Origin: Methanocorpusculum petauri | GTDB taxonomy: Archaea; Halobacteriota; Methanomicrobia; Methanomicrobiales; Methanocorpusculaceae | Assembly: GCF_026891975.1 (NCBI RefSeq) | Contig: NZ_JAPTGB010000003.1 | Location: 62,001 to 126,000 of the forward strand | Length of the DNA: 64,000 nucleotides | Reading direction: 5' to 3' | Notes under the pieces: model-generated | What the model was told of the DNA's origin: nothing | The model's input: the letters and a program-made list of their open reading frames with translations, nothing else | Databases searched by the model: none | Program-made: the position numbers and the translations under genes | Shown here: one piece after another, positions 1 through 8,640 of the stretch | How the letters are laid out: each line of letters starts with the position of its first letter | Position numbering within the stretch: the stretch's first letter is position 1

Positions 1-339
1 AATATCCTCACGGCAACTATGGGTGCGATGACCATCGGTGTCGCTGCTGAGTACTGTATTATGATGGTTGAGCGGATTTATGAGGAGATGGAGACGCACG
101 ATACCCTGACTGCGGTGATCGAAGGTACCGGTAAAATCGGTGCGGCAATATCGGTTTCCGCCTGTGCTACGATGGCGGCATTTTCGGCTCTGATCGTTTC
201 GGATTTTCCGATTATCAGTGTATTCGGGATTGTCACTGTGATTGCAATGGCGTTTACGCTTTTCGGTGCAATTGTGGCGGTTCCTGCGGCTGCATCGATT
301 CTTCTGCGCAAGCATGGGATGAAAACACCGGCGCTCTGA
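1..339 (+). CDS. RND/MMPL-family exporter, C-terminal fragment
   Basis: The reading frame is open from the first base, so this is the last 112 residues of a larger gene cut by the window edge. The visible part has the end of a resistance-nodulation-division transporter: an acidic cytoplasmic loop (EEMETHDTL), then two or three hydrophobic helices with small residues (ISVSACATMAAFSALIV, then a helix ending before LLRKHGMK). This resembles the second half of HAE3-type archaeal RND permeases, which use proton motive force to move hydrophobic substrates. Substrate cannot be told from this fragment. The next gene is 75 bases away on the same strand. Confidence 0.75.
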   Translation, partial: NILTATMGAMTIGVAAEYCIMMVERIYEEMETHDTLTAVIEGTGKIGAAISVSACATMAAFSALIVSDFPIISVFGIVTVIAMAFTLFGAIVAVPAAASILLRKHGMKTPAL

Positions 340-414
340 ATGTTGCCAGGGGCGGAAGTTTATCATTTTTCAGAATCAAACAAGTATCTACCGTTTGGGT
401 GTCAGGGATAAATA

Positions 415-687
415 ATGAGAAAAACGATGGAAGTTCTCTTCTCCGGAAAAGTGCAGAAGGTTGGTTTTCGCGCCTGTGTGAAGAACGCGGGTCAGAGTCT
501 CGGCCTTTGCGGTGAGGTGGAGAATCTGCCCGATGGGCGGGTGCGTGCTCTTGTGACCGGCGAGGATATGGTTATCGAGAAGTTTCTTTCGATGGTGTAC
601 ACTTGTCCGCGTGCAATTATCCGCGAGGTTGCGGTGTCGGAGTATGTACTGACAGAATTTCCGGATTTTACGGTGCGGCGGGAGTGA
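415..687 (+). CDS. acyP: Acylphosphatase
   Basis: The product hydrolyses the carboxyl-phosphate bond of acylphosphates. It is 90 residues, the normal size for the family. The phosphate-binding loop reads GKVQKVGFR, with the catalytic arginine at residue 19, and the second catalytic residue is Asn37 in VENLPDGRV. The usual GRVQGVGFR motif is slightly changed (Lys for Arg and for Gly), but both catalytic residues are kept. It stands alone between a transporter end and a pyruvate-kinase-C-like gene, so no pathway is implied. Confidence 0.93.
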   Translation: MRKTMEVLFSGKVQKVGFRACVKNAGQSLGLCGEVENLPDGRVRALVTGEDMVIEKFLSMVYTCPRAIIREVAVSEYVLTEFPDFTVRRE

Positions 688-730
688 GTTGAACTATGCA
701 GTCTGACAGCCCGGGGGTAATGTGATATTT

Positions 731-1318
731 ATGAAAACGACAAAGACGATTACCTATTTCGACAGTCCGGGTCCCGTGAATACGGCGGATTGTGCGGCGC
801 TTGCAGTTGAACGTGCGACCGAGCTTGGTCTGACTACGATTGTTGCGGCGAGTTCGGGAGGTGCTACGGCGCGGGAGTTTGCCAAAGCGATCGCGGGTAC
901 GGATATCCGGCTGGTAATTGTGACGCATGCGGTCGGGTTTTCTTCCCCCGGCGTGTGGGAGTTTGATGCGGTACTTGCTGATGAGCTGCGTGCGGCCGGG
1001 CATACGGTTGTCTGCGGAACACATGCCCTGTCCGGTCTGGAACGCGCCCTGTCCCGGTCTCCGCGTGTAGGCGGTGGTTCACGTACTGAGGCTGTTGCCG
1101 AAGCGTTCCGCAGGACAATTGCGGTTGGTCTGAAGGTTGTGGTGGAGTGTGTGCTTATCGCCGCAGATCAGGGTGCGGTCGGTGTGACTGATGAGGTTGT
1201 TGCGGTCGGCGGAACGGAGGAGGGGGCGGATACGGTTCTGGTGATCCGGCCAGCCCATACAGCATCGTTTTTTGATTTGCAGGTTCGCGAAGTTGTGGCA
1301 ATGCCCAGAAACCGGTGA
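731..1318 (+). CDS. Pyruvate kinase C-terminal-domain-like protein
   Basis: The product is a soluble protein of about 195 residues resembling the isolated C-terminal alpha/beta domain of pyruvate kinase, found as a stand-alone protein in many methanogens. Supporting features are the start TITYFDSPGPVNTADCAALAVERA, followed by TTIVAASSGGATAREFA, and the later VTDEVVAVGGTEEGADTVLVI. No catalytic barrel is present, so it is not a pyruvate kinase; its function is unknown. ATG at 731 fits better than the upstream start because the conserved region begins right after it. Its stop overlaps a possible GTG of the next gene. Confidence 0.7.
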   Translation: MKTTKTITYFDSPGPVNTADCAALAVERATELGLTTIVAASSGGATAREFAKAIAGTDIRLVIVTHAVGFSSPGVWEFDAVLADELRAAGHTVVCGTHALSGLERALSRSPRVGGGSRTEAVAEAFRRTIAVGLKVVVECVLIAADQGAVGVTDEVVAVGGTEEGADTVLVIRPAHTASFFDLQVREVVAMPRNR

Positions 1319-1323
1319 GATAT

Positions 1324-2172
1324 ATGGCGCTTCAATCACTTGGAGAGGCAGCCGGATGGATGGCGAAGAGTCCGTACGTCTGGTTGAGCGGGCTGTGGAC
1401 TGCGGCGGTTCTTCTGCTTGCCTGGTATCTGTATGAGGGTGTCGGGATAATGACGGCGGTTTCGGTTGCTCTGGTGCTGGCATTTGTGCTTCCGGCGCTT
1501 ATTGCCGGGACATACGGTGTCGTTGCAGAAGGTGAGTCGTCGTTCCGGGTGTTCCGGCGGTATGCGGTGCACGGGTACTTCCGGCAGCTTCTGCCGTCGA
1601 TTCTGGTGTTTCTGATTGCGTGGGTTATTTCGCAGTTTGTTTCCTATATTCTGATGACGTTCGGACTTGGTCTTGCGGCTTCTGCACAGGTGGCGATGTT
1701 TGTGTTTATTCCTGTGGTGTTTTTCTGCTACTTTGCGGATGTGACTGCGGTGGTGAATGAAAAGCGTGTTTTTGCGTCGGTGAAGGATAGTTTCCTGCGG
1801 GTGATGAACGGGTCGTTTTCGGTTGCGGTCTTTTATCTGGTGAATGTTGTGCTGCTGATTGCGGTTTCGTTTATCGGTTCGTTTGTGTTTGCGGCGTTTG
1901 CGGCAGATGCGTTTCTGCCGTTTACGTCGATGACGGAGGCTGAGCTTTTGTCTCTGACACCTGATGAGCTTCTCGCGATTATGTCTGCCCCTGAGGTGAT
2001 GTTTGCCGGATTTGCGGCGATTGCGGTGTGTGCGGTGTTTTTTGTTCCGTTGTTTACGCTGTACAAGGTCTGTTACTTTGCAAAGACTTCCGCTCTGGTG
2101 CTGCCGGATGCAACTGTTGCCGAGCCGGAGGGTGAGTATGACGAGAAAGGACGCTGGTACAAGTACAAGTGA
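1324..2172 (+). CDS. Multi-pass membrane protein (DUF4013/DUF7847-like)
   Basis: The product is an integral membrane protein of about 282 residues with six or so hydrophobic helices, including VWLSGLWTAAVLLLAWYL, a long central pair around residues 85-135 and a pair near residues 170-250. The layout, with a conserved soluble stretch (ADVTAVVNEKRVFASVKDSF) between helix pairs, resembles the archaeal DUF4013-type family of unknown role. A GTG at 1315 overlaps the previous stop, but GGTGA at 1313-1317 is well placed for the ATG at 1324, so I chose that. Function unknown. Confidence 0.6.
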   Translation: MALQSLGEAAGWMAKSPYVWLSGLWTAAVLLLAWYLYEGVGIMTAVSVALVLAFVLPALIAGTYGVVAEGESSFRVFRRYAVHGYFRQLLPSILVFLIAWVISQFVSYILMTFGLGLAASAQVAMFVFIPVVFFCYFADVTAVVNEKRVFASVKDSFLRVMNGSFSVAVFYLVNVVLLIAVSFIGSFVFAAFAADAFLPFTSMTEAELLSLTPDELLAIMSAPEVMFAGFAAIAVCAVFFVPLFTLYKVCYFAKTSALVLPDATVAEPEGEYDEKGRWYKYK

Positions 2173-2263
2173 TGCGAACGTTTTTTTCTGCTGTGCTACA
2201 CCCTAGCACAATCTTTATTCTTTTTCTCTTGCAATATCTACAGTATCTGAGGTGAATGTTTCA

Positions 2264-2923
2264 GTGAAGATAGGTATTATTGGTGGTACGGGAGATATCG
2301 GTAAGGGTCTGGCCCTCCGTATTTCTGACAAACATGAGATTATCCTTGGTTCCCGTGAGGCTTCCAAGGCATGTGAGGCGGCTGAGGCTACGGTCTGTAC
2401 GCTTCAGGAACATAACTGTATAGGTCTCTGTCGCGGGACTTCCAATGAGGAGGCGGTGCGGGATGCGGATGTTGTGGTGATCTCGGTGATGTTCCAGCAT
2501 GTTGCTCCGACGCTTGCAGGTATCGATCCGAAGTATCTGGAGAACAAGATTGTGATCTCTCCGGTAAATCCGATGGGGAAGAAGGATGGATATTTCTTCT
2601 TTGACCGGCCGGAGGAGGGATCAGCGGCTCTTGCTATTCAGAAGATGCTGCCTGCGTCTGCGAAGCTTGTTACGGCGTTCAATAATATTGCGGCCCACAA
2701 GTGGACACTTCTTGATGAGGAGCTGGATTATACGGTTGCGGTCTGTAGTGATGATGCGGAGGCGAAGAAAGTTGTGATGCAGCTGGTCTCGGAGGTTTCG
2801 AAGCTTCGGGCGGTGGATGCGGGTCCACTCGCGGTCTCAGGTATTGTGGAGAGTATTACTCCGCTTGTTTTGAATATTGCCAAGTTTAATGGCATGAAAG
2901 ACGTGGGCGTGCACTTCAGCTAA
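2264..2923 (+). CDS. npdG: NADPH-dependent F420 reductase (F420H2:NADP oxidoreductase)
   Basis: The enzyme moves hydride between F420H2 and NADP+, linking methanogenic electron carriers to biosynthetic NADPH. The dinucleotide-binding motif GIIGGTGDIGKGLA lies at the N-terminus, followed by GSREASKA, the 2'-phosphate-contacting region typical of Fno. The central SPVNPMGKKDGYFFF and the FNNIAAHKW segment fit the F420-binding half. The length of about 219 residues is typical. Two GTG starts are possible. GAGGTGA at 2249-2255 is nine bases before the GTG at 2264 and overlaps the one at 2252, so 2264 is preferred. Confidence 0.93.
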   Translation: MKIGIIGGTGDIGKGLALRISDKHEIILGSREASKACEAAEATVCTLQEHNCIGLCRGTSNEEAVRDADVVVISVMFQHVAPTLAGIDPKYLENKIVISPVNPMGKKDGYFFFDRPEEGSAALAIQKMLPASAKLVTAFNNIAAHKWTLLDEELDYTVAVCSDDAEAKKVVMQLVSEVSKLRAVDAGPLAVSGIVESITPLVLNIAKFNGMKDVGVHFS

Positions 2924-2928
2924 GCCCT

Positions 2929-2943
2929 CTTTCTGTTTTTTTT
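2929..2943 (+). terminator. T-rich terminator after fno
   Basis: A run rich in T, ending with eight consecutive T, starts a few bases after the fno stop. Archaeal RNA polymerase stops at such tracts without needing a hairpin. No stem is seen. Confidence 0.5.
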
Positions 2944-3118
2944 GTCCGCGCGTTTGTGTACATTGATGCGCGAGAGGTATGCGGTAAATATGGTTTGCAT
3001 GCTAACATATAGCATAGAAAAACCATGCTCAACGCCTTAATCGTTATTTTGCCTAATATCCGGTATTTTCTGAAAATGGCGAATAATTGGGGTCTGAATT
3101 GTCGACAATACGATACCT

Positions 3119-3126
3119 TTTATATA
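3119..3126 (+). promoter_or_regulatory. TATA box for glutamate dehydrogenase gene
   Basis: TTTATATA stands about 85 bases before the gdhA start, giving a probable transcript start near 3148 and a leader of about 60 bases. AGGA stands about ten bases before the ATG. Confidence 0.5.
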
Positions 3127-3209
3127 GGTGAACTCCAACATTACTGATGTCAGAATGTGGCCTAAATAAGGTTTTATGAAGAGCCGCAACATGACAGGAA
3201 GCAAAAACC

Positions 3210-4460
3210 ATGTCGAAGGTAAACCCGTTTGAGATGGCCCAGCAGCAGCTTCAGGATTGCGCAAAGATCCTCAAGCTTGAGCAGGGCGTTGTCGACATCC
3301 TCATGCAGCCGCAGAGGCAGATTCAGATTTCCATCCCGGTGAAGATGGATGATGGTACGACCCGGGTTTTCCAGGGGTTCCGTGTGCAGTATAATAATGC
3401 ACTCGGTCCATACAAGGGAGGTATCCGCTACCACCCGGAAGAAACCATTGACACCGTTCGTGCACTGTCTGCATGGATGACCTGGAAGTGTTCCGTTCTT
3501 GGTCTGCCGCTCGGCGGAGGCAAGGGAGGTATCATCTGCAACCCGAAGGAGATGTCCAAGGGTGAACTTGAGCGTCTGAGCCGCGGATACATCCGTGCAA
3601 TGTGGAAGAATATTGGTCCTGATACTGATGTTCCGGCACCGGATGTATATACTGATGGTCAGATTATGGCCTGGATGATGGATGAGTACTCTACGATTCA
3701 GGGTAAGAACCAGTTCGGTCTTCTGACCGGTAAGCCGCTGGTTGTCGGCGGGTCTCTCGGCCGCAGTGATTCCACTGCCCGTGGTGGTCTGTTCACTCTG
3801 CGTGAGGCAGCAAAGGAGTTCAATCTTGATCTGTCCAAGGCAAAGATCGCAATCCTTGGTTTCGGCAATGCAGGTATGTATGCAGCAACTCTTGCCCAGG
3901 AGATGTTTGGTTCTACGATTGTTGCAGTGACGGATTCGAAGGGCGGTATCTATGATGCAAATGGTCTGGATGTCGCAGCAGTTATTGCGCACAAGGAGTC
4001 AACCAGGTCCGTCGTCGGATATAAGGGATTAAAGACCCTGACGAATGATGAGGTTATGGGACTGCCGGTTGATGTGATCATTGCCGCGGCACCGGATGAG
4101 GGAGCAATCAATGAGAAGGTTGCACCGACTGTGAAGGCAAAGGTTATTTGTGAGCTTGCAAACGGCCCGACGACTCCGGAGGGAGATGCGATTCTCCACA
4201 AGAATGGTGTTCATGTTATTCCGGATTTCCTGTGCAATGCAGGCGGTGTGACCGTTTCCTACTATGAGATGGTCCAGAACATGTACATGCACTACTGGAC
4301 GCTGGATGATGTCTATGCAAAGCTTGATGCTGCGATGACTGCATCTTACCATGCGGTGCTGGATGCGTCCAAGGAATATCAGATCAACATGCGTCAGGCA
4401 GCATATGTTGTTGCAGTAAAGCGCGTTGTTGAGGCAATGAAGGTTCGCGGCTGGGTGTAA
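3210..4460 (+). CDS. gdhA: Glutamate dehydrogenase (Glu/Leu/Phe/Val dehydrogenase family)
   Basis: The enzyme interconverts glutamate and 2-oxoglutarate plus ammonia. The protein is 416 residues, as for hexameric archaeal enzymes. The substrate region GPYKGGIRYHP (Lys69) and the active-site segment PLGGGKGGI (Lys105) are intact, and ILGFGNAG near residue 218 is the Rossmann loop. A second conserved stretch, ELANGPTTPEGD, lies near residue 313. The gene has its own TATA element and a long leader. Flanking genes are unrelated. Cofactor preference was not determined. Confidence 0.95.
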   Translation: MSKVNPFEMAQQQLQDCAKILKLEQGVVDILMQPQRQIQISIPVKMDDGTTRVFQGFRVQYNNALGPYKGGIRYHPEETIDTVRALSAWMTWKCSVLGLPLGGGKGGIICNPKEMSKGELERLSRGYIRAMWKNIGPDTDVPAPDVYTDGQIMAWMMDEYSTIQGKNQFGLLTGKPLVVGGSLGRSDSTARGGLFTLREAAKEFNLDLSKAKIAILGFGNAGMYAATLAQEMFGSTIVAVTDSKGGIYDANGLDVAAVIAHKESTRSVVGYKGLKTLTNDEVMGLPVDVIIAAAPDEGAINEKVAPTVKAKVICELANGPTTPEGDAILHKNGVHVIPDFLCNAGGVTVSYYEMVQNMYMHYWTLDDVYAKLDAAMTASYHAVLDASKEYQINMRQAAYVVAVKRVVEAMKVRGWV

Positions 4461-4573
4461 ACCCGCCCGGATTCTCCATACTTCTTTTTGTTCTTTTCGT
4501 TTGTCAGTTTTGTGTTTGTGCGGTTTTTGGTACTATCCGGATGTTTATCTGCGATTGTCTCCTATGTGTGATT

Positions 4574-4912
4574 ATGACAGCGTCAAAGAGTACCTGTGAA
4601 TTGTATCTGCCGCTTTTGAAGGCTCTTGCCGATGGGAAGCCGAAGCAGATTGCAGCGCTTCCGGATAAGACCGGTCAAATTTATTGCGTGCTGCCTGATG
4701 ATTTGGGTATCCGCGAGCCGAAGGACGGGTCGTGCGATTATCTTGAGCCGATGATTGCGGCGAGTACGGAGCTTGCGAAGGCGTGTCTGATTACGAAGTC
4801 TGCGGATAATACGTGTCAGATTACGGAGCGCGGTCTTGCGCTTCTGAAGGAGAATCCGGCGGTTGTTGATGATGCGGTTCTCCGGCGGTATCCTGAGTAT
4901 AAGAGTCAGTGA
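4574..4912 (+). CDS. Small winged-helix protein resembling Mrr N-terminal domain
   Basis: The product is a soluble protein of about 112 residues. Its start (YLPLLKALADGKPK) and its end (ELAKACLITKSADNTCQITERGLALLKENP) match the pattern of the winged-helix domain found at the N-terminus of Mrr-type restriction proteins, where AgLi and iTerG are hallmarks. No nuclease domain follows, so it is a stand-alone DNA-binding or structural module. ATG 4574 is chosen over 4541, because the first eleven codons (a Cys-rich stretch) are not part of the fold. Function unknown. Confidence 0.5.
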   Translation: MTASKSTCELYLPLLKALADGKPKQIAALPDKTGQIYCVLPDDLGIREPKDGSCDYLEPMIAASTELAKACLITKSADNTCQITERGLALLKENPAVVDDAVLRRYPEYKSQ

Positions 4913-5090
4913 GGAGGCTGGTCCTTCTCCGGATTTTTTCTTTTTTGTTGTGTGGTTTTTCCGGGAAAAGGGAGCGGGGTGATTTTGTTATGTGTAATCC
5001 GGTCAGTTTCGTGAGCGGGTCCGGAGTTCCGGGGTAATGCCGGTTTGGAGAAATCCTCTTCATGTCTGAACGCATATATTGATGCCAATT

Positions 5091-6368
5091 ATGCTGGATA
5101 TTAAGTTTGTCCGGGCACATCCGGAGGTTGTTCGTGCGGATCTGGAACGGCGGCACGATACGGAGAAGCTTGCCTGGGTTGATGTTGTTCTTGAGCAGGA
5201 TAAGCTGTTCCGCGAGCTGACGGTGAAGAATAATGAGCTGCGGGCCCGCAGGAATTCTATTGCAAAGGAGATTAATGCGGCGAAGAAGGCGGGGGAGGAT
5301 CCTGCTCCGCTGTTTGCGGAGGCGAAGGCGCTGCCGCAGAGGATTAAGGAGAATGATGAGGTGATGGAGAAGGCGACGGAGATGGTACGGTACTATCTGA
5401 TGCGTCTGCCGAATATTCTGCATGAGTCGGTTCCGTACGGGAAGGATGATACGGAGAATGTGGTGGTGAAGACGGTGGGTACGCCGCGGACGTTTGATTT
5501 TGAGGTGGTGAATCATGGTGAGTTGTGTGTCCGGAATGGCTGGGCTGATTTTGAGCGTGCAACGAAGACGTCGGGTGCGGGTTTTTATTTCCTGAAGGGG
5601 AATCTTGCTCTGCTGGATATGGCTTTGCAGCGGTTTGCGATTGATTCGCTGGTTGCGAAGGGGTATACGCCGATTGTTCCGCCGTATATGCTGAACCGGA
5701 GGTCGTATGAGGATGTGACGGATCTTGCGGATTTTGAGAAGGTGATGTATAAGATTGATGGGGATGATGCGTATCTGATTGCGACGGCGGAGCATCCGAT
5801 GGCGGCGATGTATCAGGATGAGATTTTTGAGGAGAAGGATCTGCCGCTGAAGATGGTGGGTATTTCTCCGTGTTTCCGCCGCGAGATCGGGGCACATGGT
5901 CTTGATTCCCGGGGTCTGTTCCGGGTGCATCAGTTTACGAAGGTGGAGCAGTTTATTTATTGTATGCCGGAGCGGTCGTGGGAGATGCATGAGGAGCTTT
6001 TGGCGAATTCGGAGGAGTTGTTTACGAGACTGGGCCTGCCGTATCATGTGGTGAATATTTGTACGGGGGATATTGGTATTGTGGCTGCGAAGAAGTATGA
6101 TATTGAGGCGTGGATGCCGCGGGATAATGCGTACCGCGAGGTGGTGTCGTGTTCGAATTGTACGGCGTATCAGGCGTGCCGTCTGAATATCCGGGTGCGG
6201 GATGCGCATGATTTTGATTCGAAGCGGTATCTGCATACGCTGAATTCGACGGCGATTGCGACGTCGCGTGCGCTGCGGTGTATTCTGGAGAATTATCAGA
6301 CGGAGGACGGGCGTGTTGAGATTCCGGAGGTTCTGCGTCCGTATATGCAGGGACGGGAGTTTTTATAA
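5091..6368 (+). CDS. serS: Seryl-tRNA synthetase (bacterial/common type)
   Basis: The enzyme charges tRNA-Ser. The protein has the N-terminal coiled-coil arm (residues about 30-100, rich in K, E and A) and the class II core. Motif 2 reads CFRREIGAHGLDSRGLFRVH and motif 3 includes STAIATSRALRCILENYQ, with VEIPEVLRPYM at the end. This is the common SerRS, not the rare methanogenic form of Methanococcales. The family start is MLDIKFVR, so ATG 5091 is preferred over TTG 5079 and ATG 5082. A T-rich stretch follows the stop. Confidence 0.96.
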   Translation: MLDIKFVRAHPEVVRADLERRHDTEKLAWVDVVLEQDKLFRELTVKNNELRARRNSIAKEINAAKKAGEDPAPLFAEAKALPQRIKENDEVMEKATEMVRYYLMRLPNILHESVPYGKDDTENVVVKTVGTPRTFDFEVVNHGELCVRNGWADFERATKTSGAGFYFLKGNLALLDMALQRFAIDSLVAKGYTPIVPPYMLNRRSYEDVTDLADFEKVMYKIDGDDAYLIATAEHPMAAMYQDEIFEEKDLPLKMVGISPCFRREIGAHGLDSRGLFRVHQFTKVEQFIYCMPERSWEMHEELLANSEELFTRLGLPYHVVNICTGDIGIVAAKKYDIEAWMPRDNAYREVVSCSNCTAYQACRLNIRVRDAHDFDSKRYLHTLNSTAIATSRALRCILENYQTEDGRVEIPEVLRPYMQGREFL

Positions 6369-6392
6369 TTTTCTTTTTTTGTTTTCTGTTTT
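6368..6392 (+). terminator. T-rich terminator after serS
   Basis: Directly after the serS stop the + strand carries several T runs, including one of seven, which is typical of archaeal transcript ends. Confidence 0.45.
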
Positions 6393-6665
6393 GGATTTTT
6401 ATTTAGAGAAAGAGGGGGTTAGAGCCTCATTTTTTTCGCATTCCTTCGGGTACGTGTTCTCCGCAGGGTCGTCTGATTCGGTGGTTTTTCATGGCTGAGT
6501 TGATGTTTGTGCGGGTGCATTCGCGTATGCTGTATCCTGTTCTGAGCATGGTGAGGAGTATGTGGTGGTGGTTTTGGGAGTCATGGTTTGTTTCCTTGGT
6601 TTGTGGTTAGGTGAGGTATTTCCGTTGTTCGGGGTTCTTCATGGGGGCAGGATGGGGAGAGAACA

Positions 6666-6720
6666 ACGCAGATAACGCAGATGCGCCGCAGGCGCGATCT
6701 GCGTTATCTGCGTTTTTTTT
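6666..6720 (+). repeat. Perfect 17-bp inverted repeat with T8 tail
   Basis: Arms at 6666-6682 and 6697-6713 are exactly complementary and enclose a GC-rich 14-base loop that can itself fold (GCGCC/GGCGC). Eight T follow the right arm on the + strand. It lies in the 362-base gap between serS and the minus-strand gene ending at 6731, where I see no other feature. It could end transcription on either strand, but its symmetry and its partial twin at 31367 suggest a dispersed palindromic element. Confidence 0.75.
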
Positions 6721-6730
6721 CATCTTTCCC

Positions 6731-7246
6731 CTACTGAAGACTCCCGTCTTCGTTGTCTCCAACGTCTCCGGCGTTTCCGCCGTCGTTTTCGACGCCGAGG
6801 AGTTTACGGTACTCTTCTGCCACCTGTTCGGTACGGTACTGTATGAGTTTCGGGCGGCGGACATTCTGGTAGATGCGGAGATACGTCCGCAGGTCTTCTG
6901 CTGCGGGGAGGGTTCCGCAGCGTTCAAAGATGGCGGCCTCGAGGTCACTGCCGATGTGGGCAAGTACATAGCCTGCTCCTTTCATGGCAATGGTGGCAAA
7001 TGCGATTTCGTCAAAGACGGCAAAGGCGGCGGCAAGCAGCCGGTCATGGTCGACGGCGCGGTCGCGGACGGTGCCGATCCAGTCGGTAACGTTTGCAGGA
7101 GGGGAGCGGGCGGCGGTGCCGTGGATGGTGGTGTGCAGGAGGGCGGTCAGGTAGTCGGTACGGTTGTCAAATCCTGCGGCGTGCAGGATGTTGTCGAGGA
7201 TGTGTGCTTCATCCTGAGTGATGTTTGCTTTGAGGGAGAGGCGCAT
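6731..7246 (-). CDS. Hypothetical protein, possible ribbon-helix-helix start
   Basis: I do not recognise this protein. It is about 171 residues, soluble, and mostly helical by composition. The first 45 residues (MRLSLKANITQDEAHILDN, then NRTDYLTALLHTTI) look like a beta strand followed by two helices, as in a ribbon-helix-helix domain, but this is a weak impression. The C-terminus is low-complexity (G, N, D). The chosen ATG removes an upstream Pro/Leu-rich stretch encoded by the repeated AGACAG-type DNA. The gene stands alone and runs opposite to its neighbours. Confidence 0.5.
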   Translation of the reverse strand: MRLSLKANITQDEAHILDNILHAAGFDNRTDYLTALLHTTIHGTAARSPPANVTDWIGTVRDRAVDHDRLLAAAFAVFDEIAFATIAMKGAGYVLAHIGSDLEAAIFERCGTLPAAEDLRTYLRIYQNVRRPKLIQYRTEQVAEEYRKLLGVENDGGNAGDVGDNEDGSLQ

Positions 7247-7281
7247 GGATGGCGGTTCCGGGGTGGTCCGGCGGGGAGACA

Positions 7282-7542
7282 GAAGACAGAAGACAGGGGA
7301 CAGGAGACACACGGGTCAGGGATGAGGAGGAAGACCCGGGGGGTTCCCCGCTTTTTTGTACGTTGTACTTTTTCGTTTTTGTATCAGGAAATTACGCAGA
7401 TATATTATGGATGAGTGAGAAAGAAGTACAACAGGAGTGCGGAGCACGAACTGTTGTGTCTCACCCGGGAGGTGCGGCCTGTTTTTTTCGGGAGAGCGGG
7501 TGCGGGAAATGATCTGTCTTCTGGGGACTGTCTTCTGTCTTC
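7282..7542. repeat. 15-bp inverted repeat pair of low complexity
   Basis: GAAGACAGAAGACAG at 7282-7296 is the exact reverse complement of 7528-7542. The left copy belongs to a longer AGAAGACAG-like tandem run. The enclosed segment has no credible gene. The wider stretch 7247-7829 holds nothing else I can support except a possible TATA element (TATTTATAA, 7753-7761). Confidence 0.55.
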
Positions 7543-7829
7543 CGGATGGTTGTCAGAGTTACGTATTCGTCGGGGGACGACGAAGAGAAGAGATGTCTGT
7601 TCCTTTTTCCCTTTCGAGTGGCGGAAATCGGGCAGACATCTGTTTCTGTTCCGGGGTTGTGCGGTTCGGGGTTTTTTGTGTTCACCTCGGTGATGTTTTT
7701 GCCGCCCGGAGTTGATAGGGTCCGGGGACAATTCTGATGTCTTACTTCTGAGGTATTTATAATTTTGGGAAAAAAGGGAGTTTCTGAGGATTTTTCGGTG
7801 AAATTTAGGTTGTAAAACATATAAATACG

Positions 7830-7988
7830 ATGAAAAACACAATCGCAGGTAAAAACAAATTATATATCTGTGATTATACGGTCGCGATCTTTGCTGTTTT
7901 TGGGGTTTTGTTCACGCACGACTTTCACGAGACTTCCGCAAATATTGAATCCTCTTGGAGTACGATACAAAATCTGGAGGTGCTTTAA
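7830..7988 (+). CDS. Small protein with one hydrophobic stretch
   Basis: An open frame of 52 codons from ATG 7830 ends with TAA directly before the ATG of the next gene. It has a hydrophobic middle (TVAIFAVFGVLF) and a polar tail (HDFHETSANIESSW). A possible TATA box (TATTTATAA) stands about 75 bases upstream. The abutting stop and start suggest co-expression with the tail-like gene. I know no family for it, and such a short frame could be chance. The Shine-Dalgarno site of the following gene lies inside its last codons. Confidence 0.35.
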   Translation: MKNTIAGKNKLYICDYTVAIFAVFGVLFTHDFHETSANIESSWSTIQNLEVL

Positions 7989-8531
7989 ATGGGATCCTGG
8001 ACTTCCCGGTATTTGCTCTACATGGCTGCTGCCGGAGAACTGGGATACGCTGAGAAGGTCAGCGGGAATTTTGCGAAGATCGAGGAGGCACTTGGCACGA
8101 ATGAGGATGTGCTGGATGCACACAAAGCAAGCCATGACACGGTAAACGGAAAATTGAAACTTTCAGCAGATATTCTCGTACCAGAACCACACATCATCGA
8201 AGGAAAAGTGAAATGTAACTATGTGTTGACCCCAGTACATCCACTGGTAACTGCTACTACTCTCACGATAGGACTAGAACAATCCCTCTAGGTATATCAG
8301 GTTGGGCCCGGGGAGACACTCTCGGGTTCTATCCCTCTAAAAGGAGCTGCAAGTCAGAGCAGTACTTCTGTACGATTTGTTGATGCAGAGATGAATACCC
8401 TGTCATCCTCCACTCTCGCATCAACTATGACAGAATATCTAATTCCTGAAGGGACATCTGGAATTTATTGTGCGAAAGGTGGTGCATATACTGGTTCGAA
8501 AATTGAAATTGGAAAATTCACCATCTCTTAA
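7989..8531 (+). pseudogene. Phage-tail-like structural gene interrupted by in-frame TAG
   Basis: GGAGGTG eight bases before ATG 7989 is a strong ribosome site. The frame is interrupted by TAG at 8289-8291, then runs on in the same frame with protein-like sequence to TAA at 8529, giving 180 codons in all. The first part (FAKIEEALGTNEDVLDAHKA) looks like a linker or helical region of a tail or surface structural protein. The second part (GETLSGSIPLKGA, ending YTGSKIEIGKFTIS) is beta-rich. I read it as a decaying virus-derived gene. Amber recoding as pyrrolysine is possible in principle, but no pyl genes are in the window. Confidence 0.5.
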
Positions 8532-8640
8532 TCCTTTTTTTACCATTTTGTTGCAGTCAGCAAAATGGTAAGTGGTTAGGTTCTTTATCCGGGTTTTTGC
8601 AGTAATATTTACCACATCTGCATTGATCATTGTATGCTCT

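Noticed and set aside
4821-6236. 471-codon minus-strand frame opposite serS
   Set aside because: Translation is an Arg/His/Ile-rich shadow of the seryl-tRNA synthetase gene and has no domain.
7405-7842. 145-codon minus-strand frame between palindromes
   Set aside because: Low-complexity Arg/Ser/Pro translation from repeat DNA, no ribosome site and no family resemblance.
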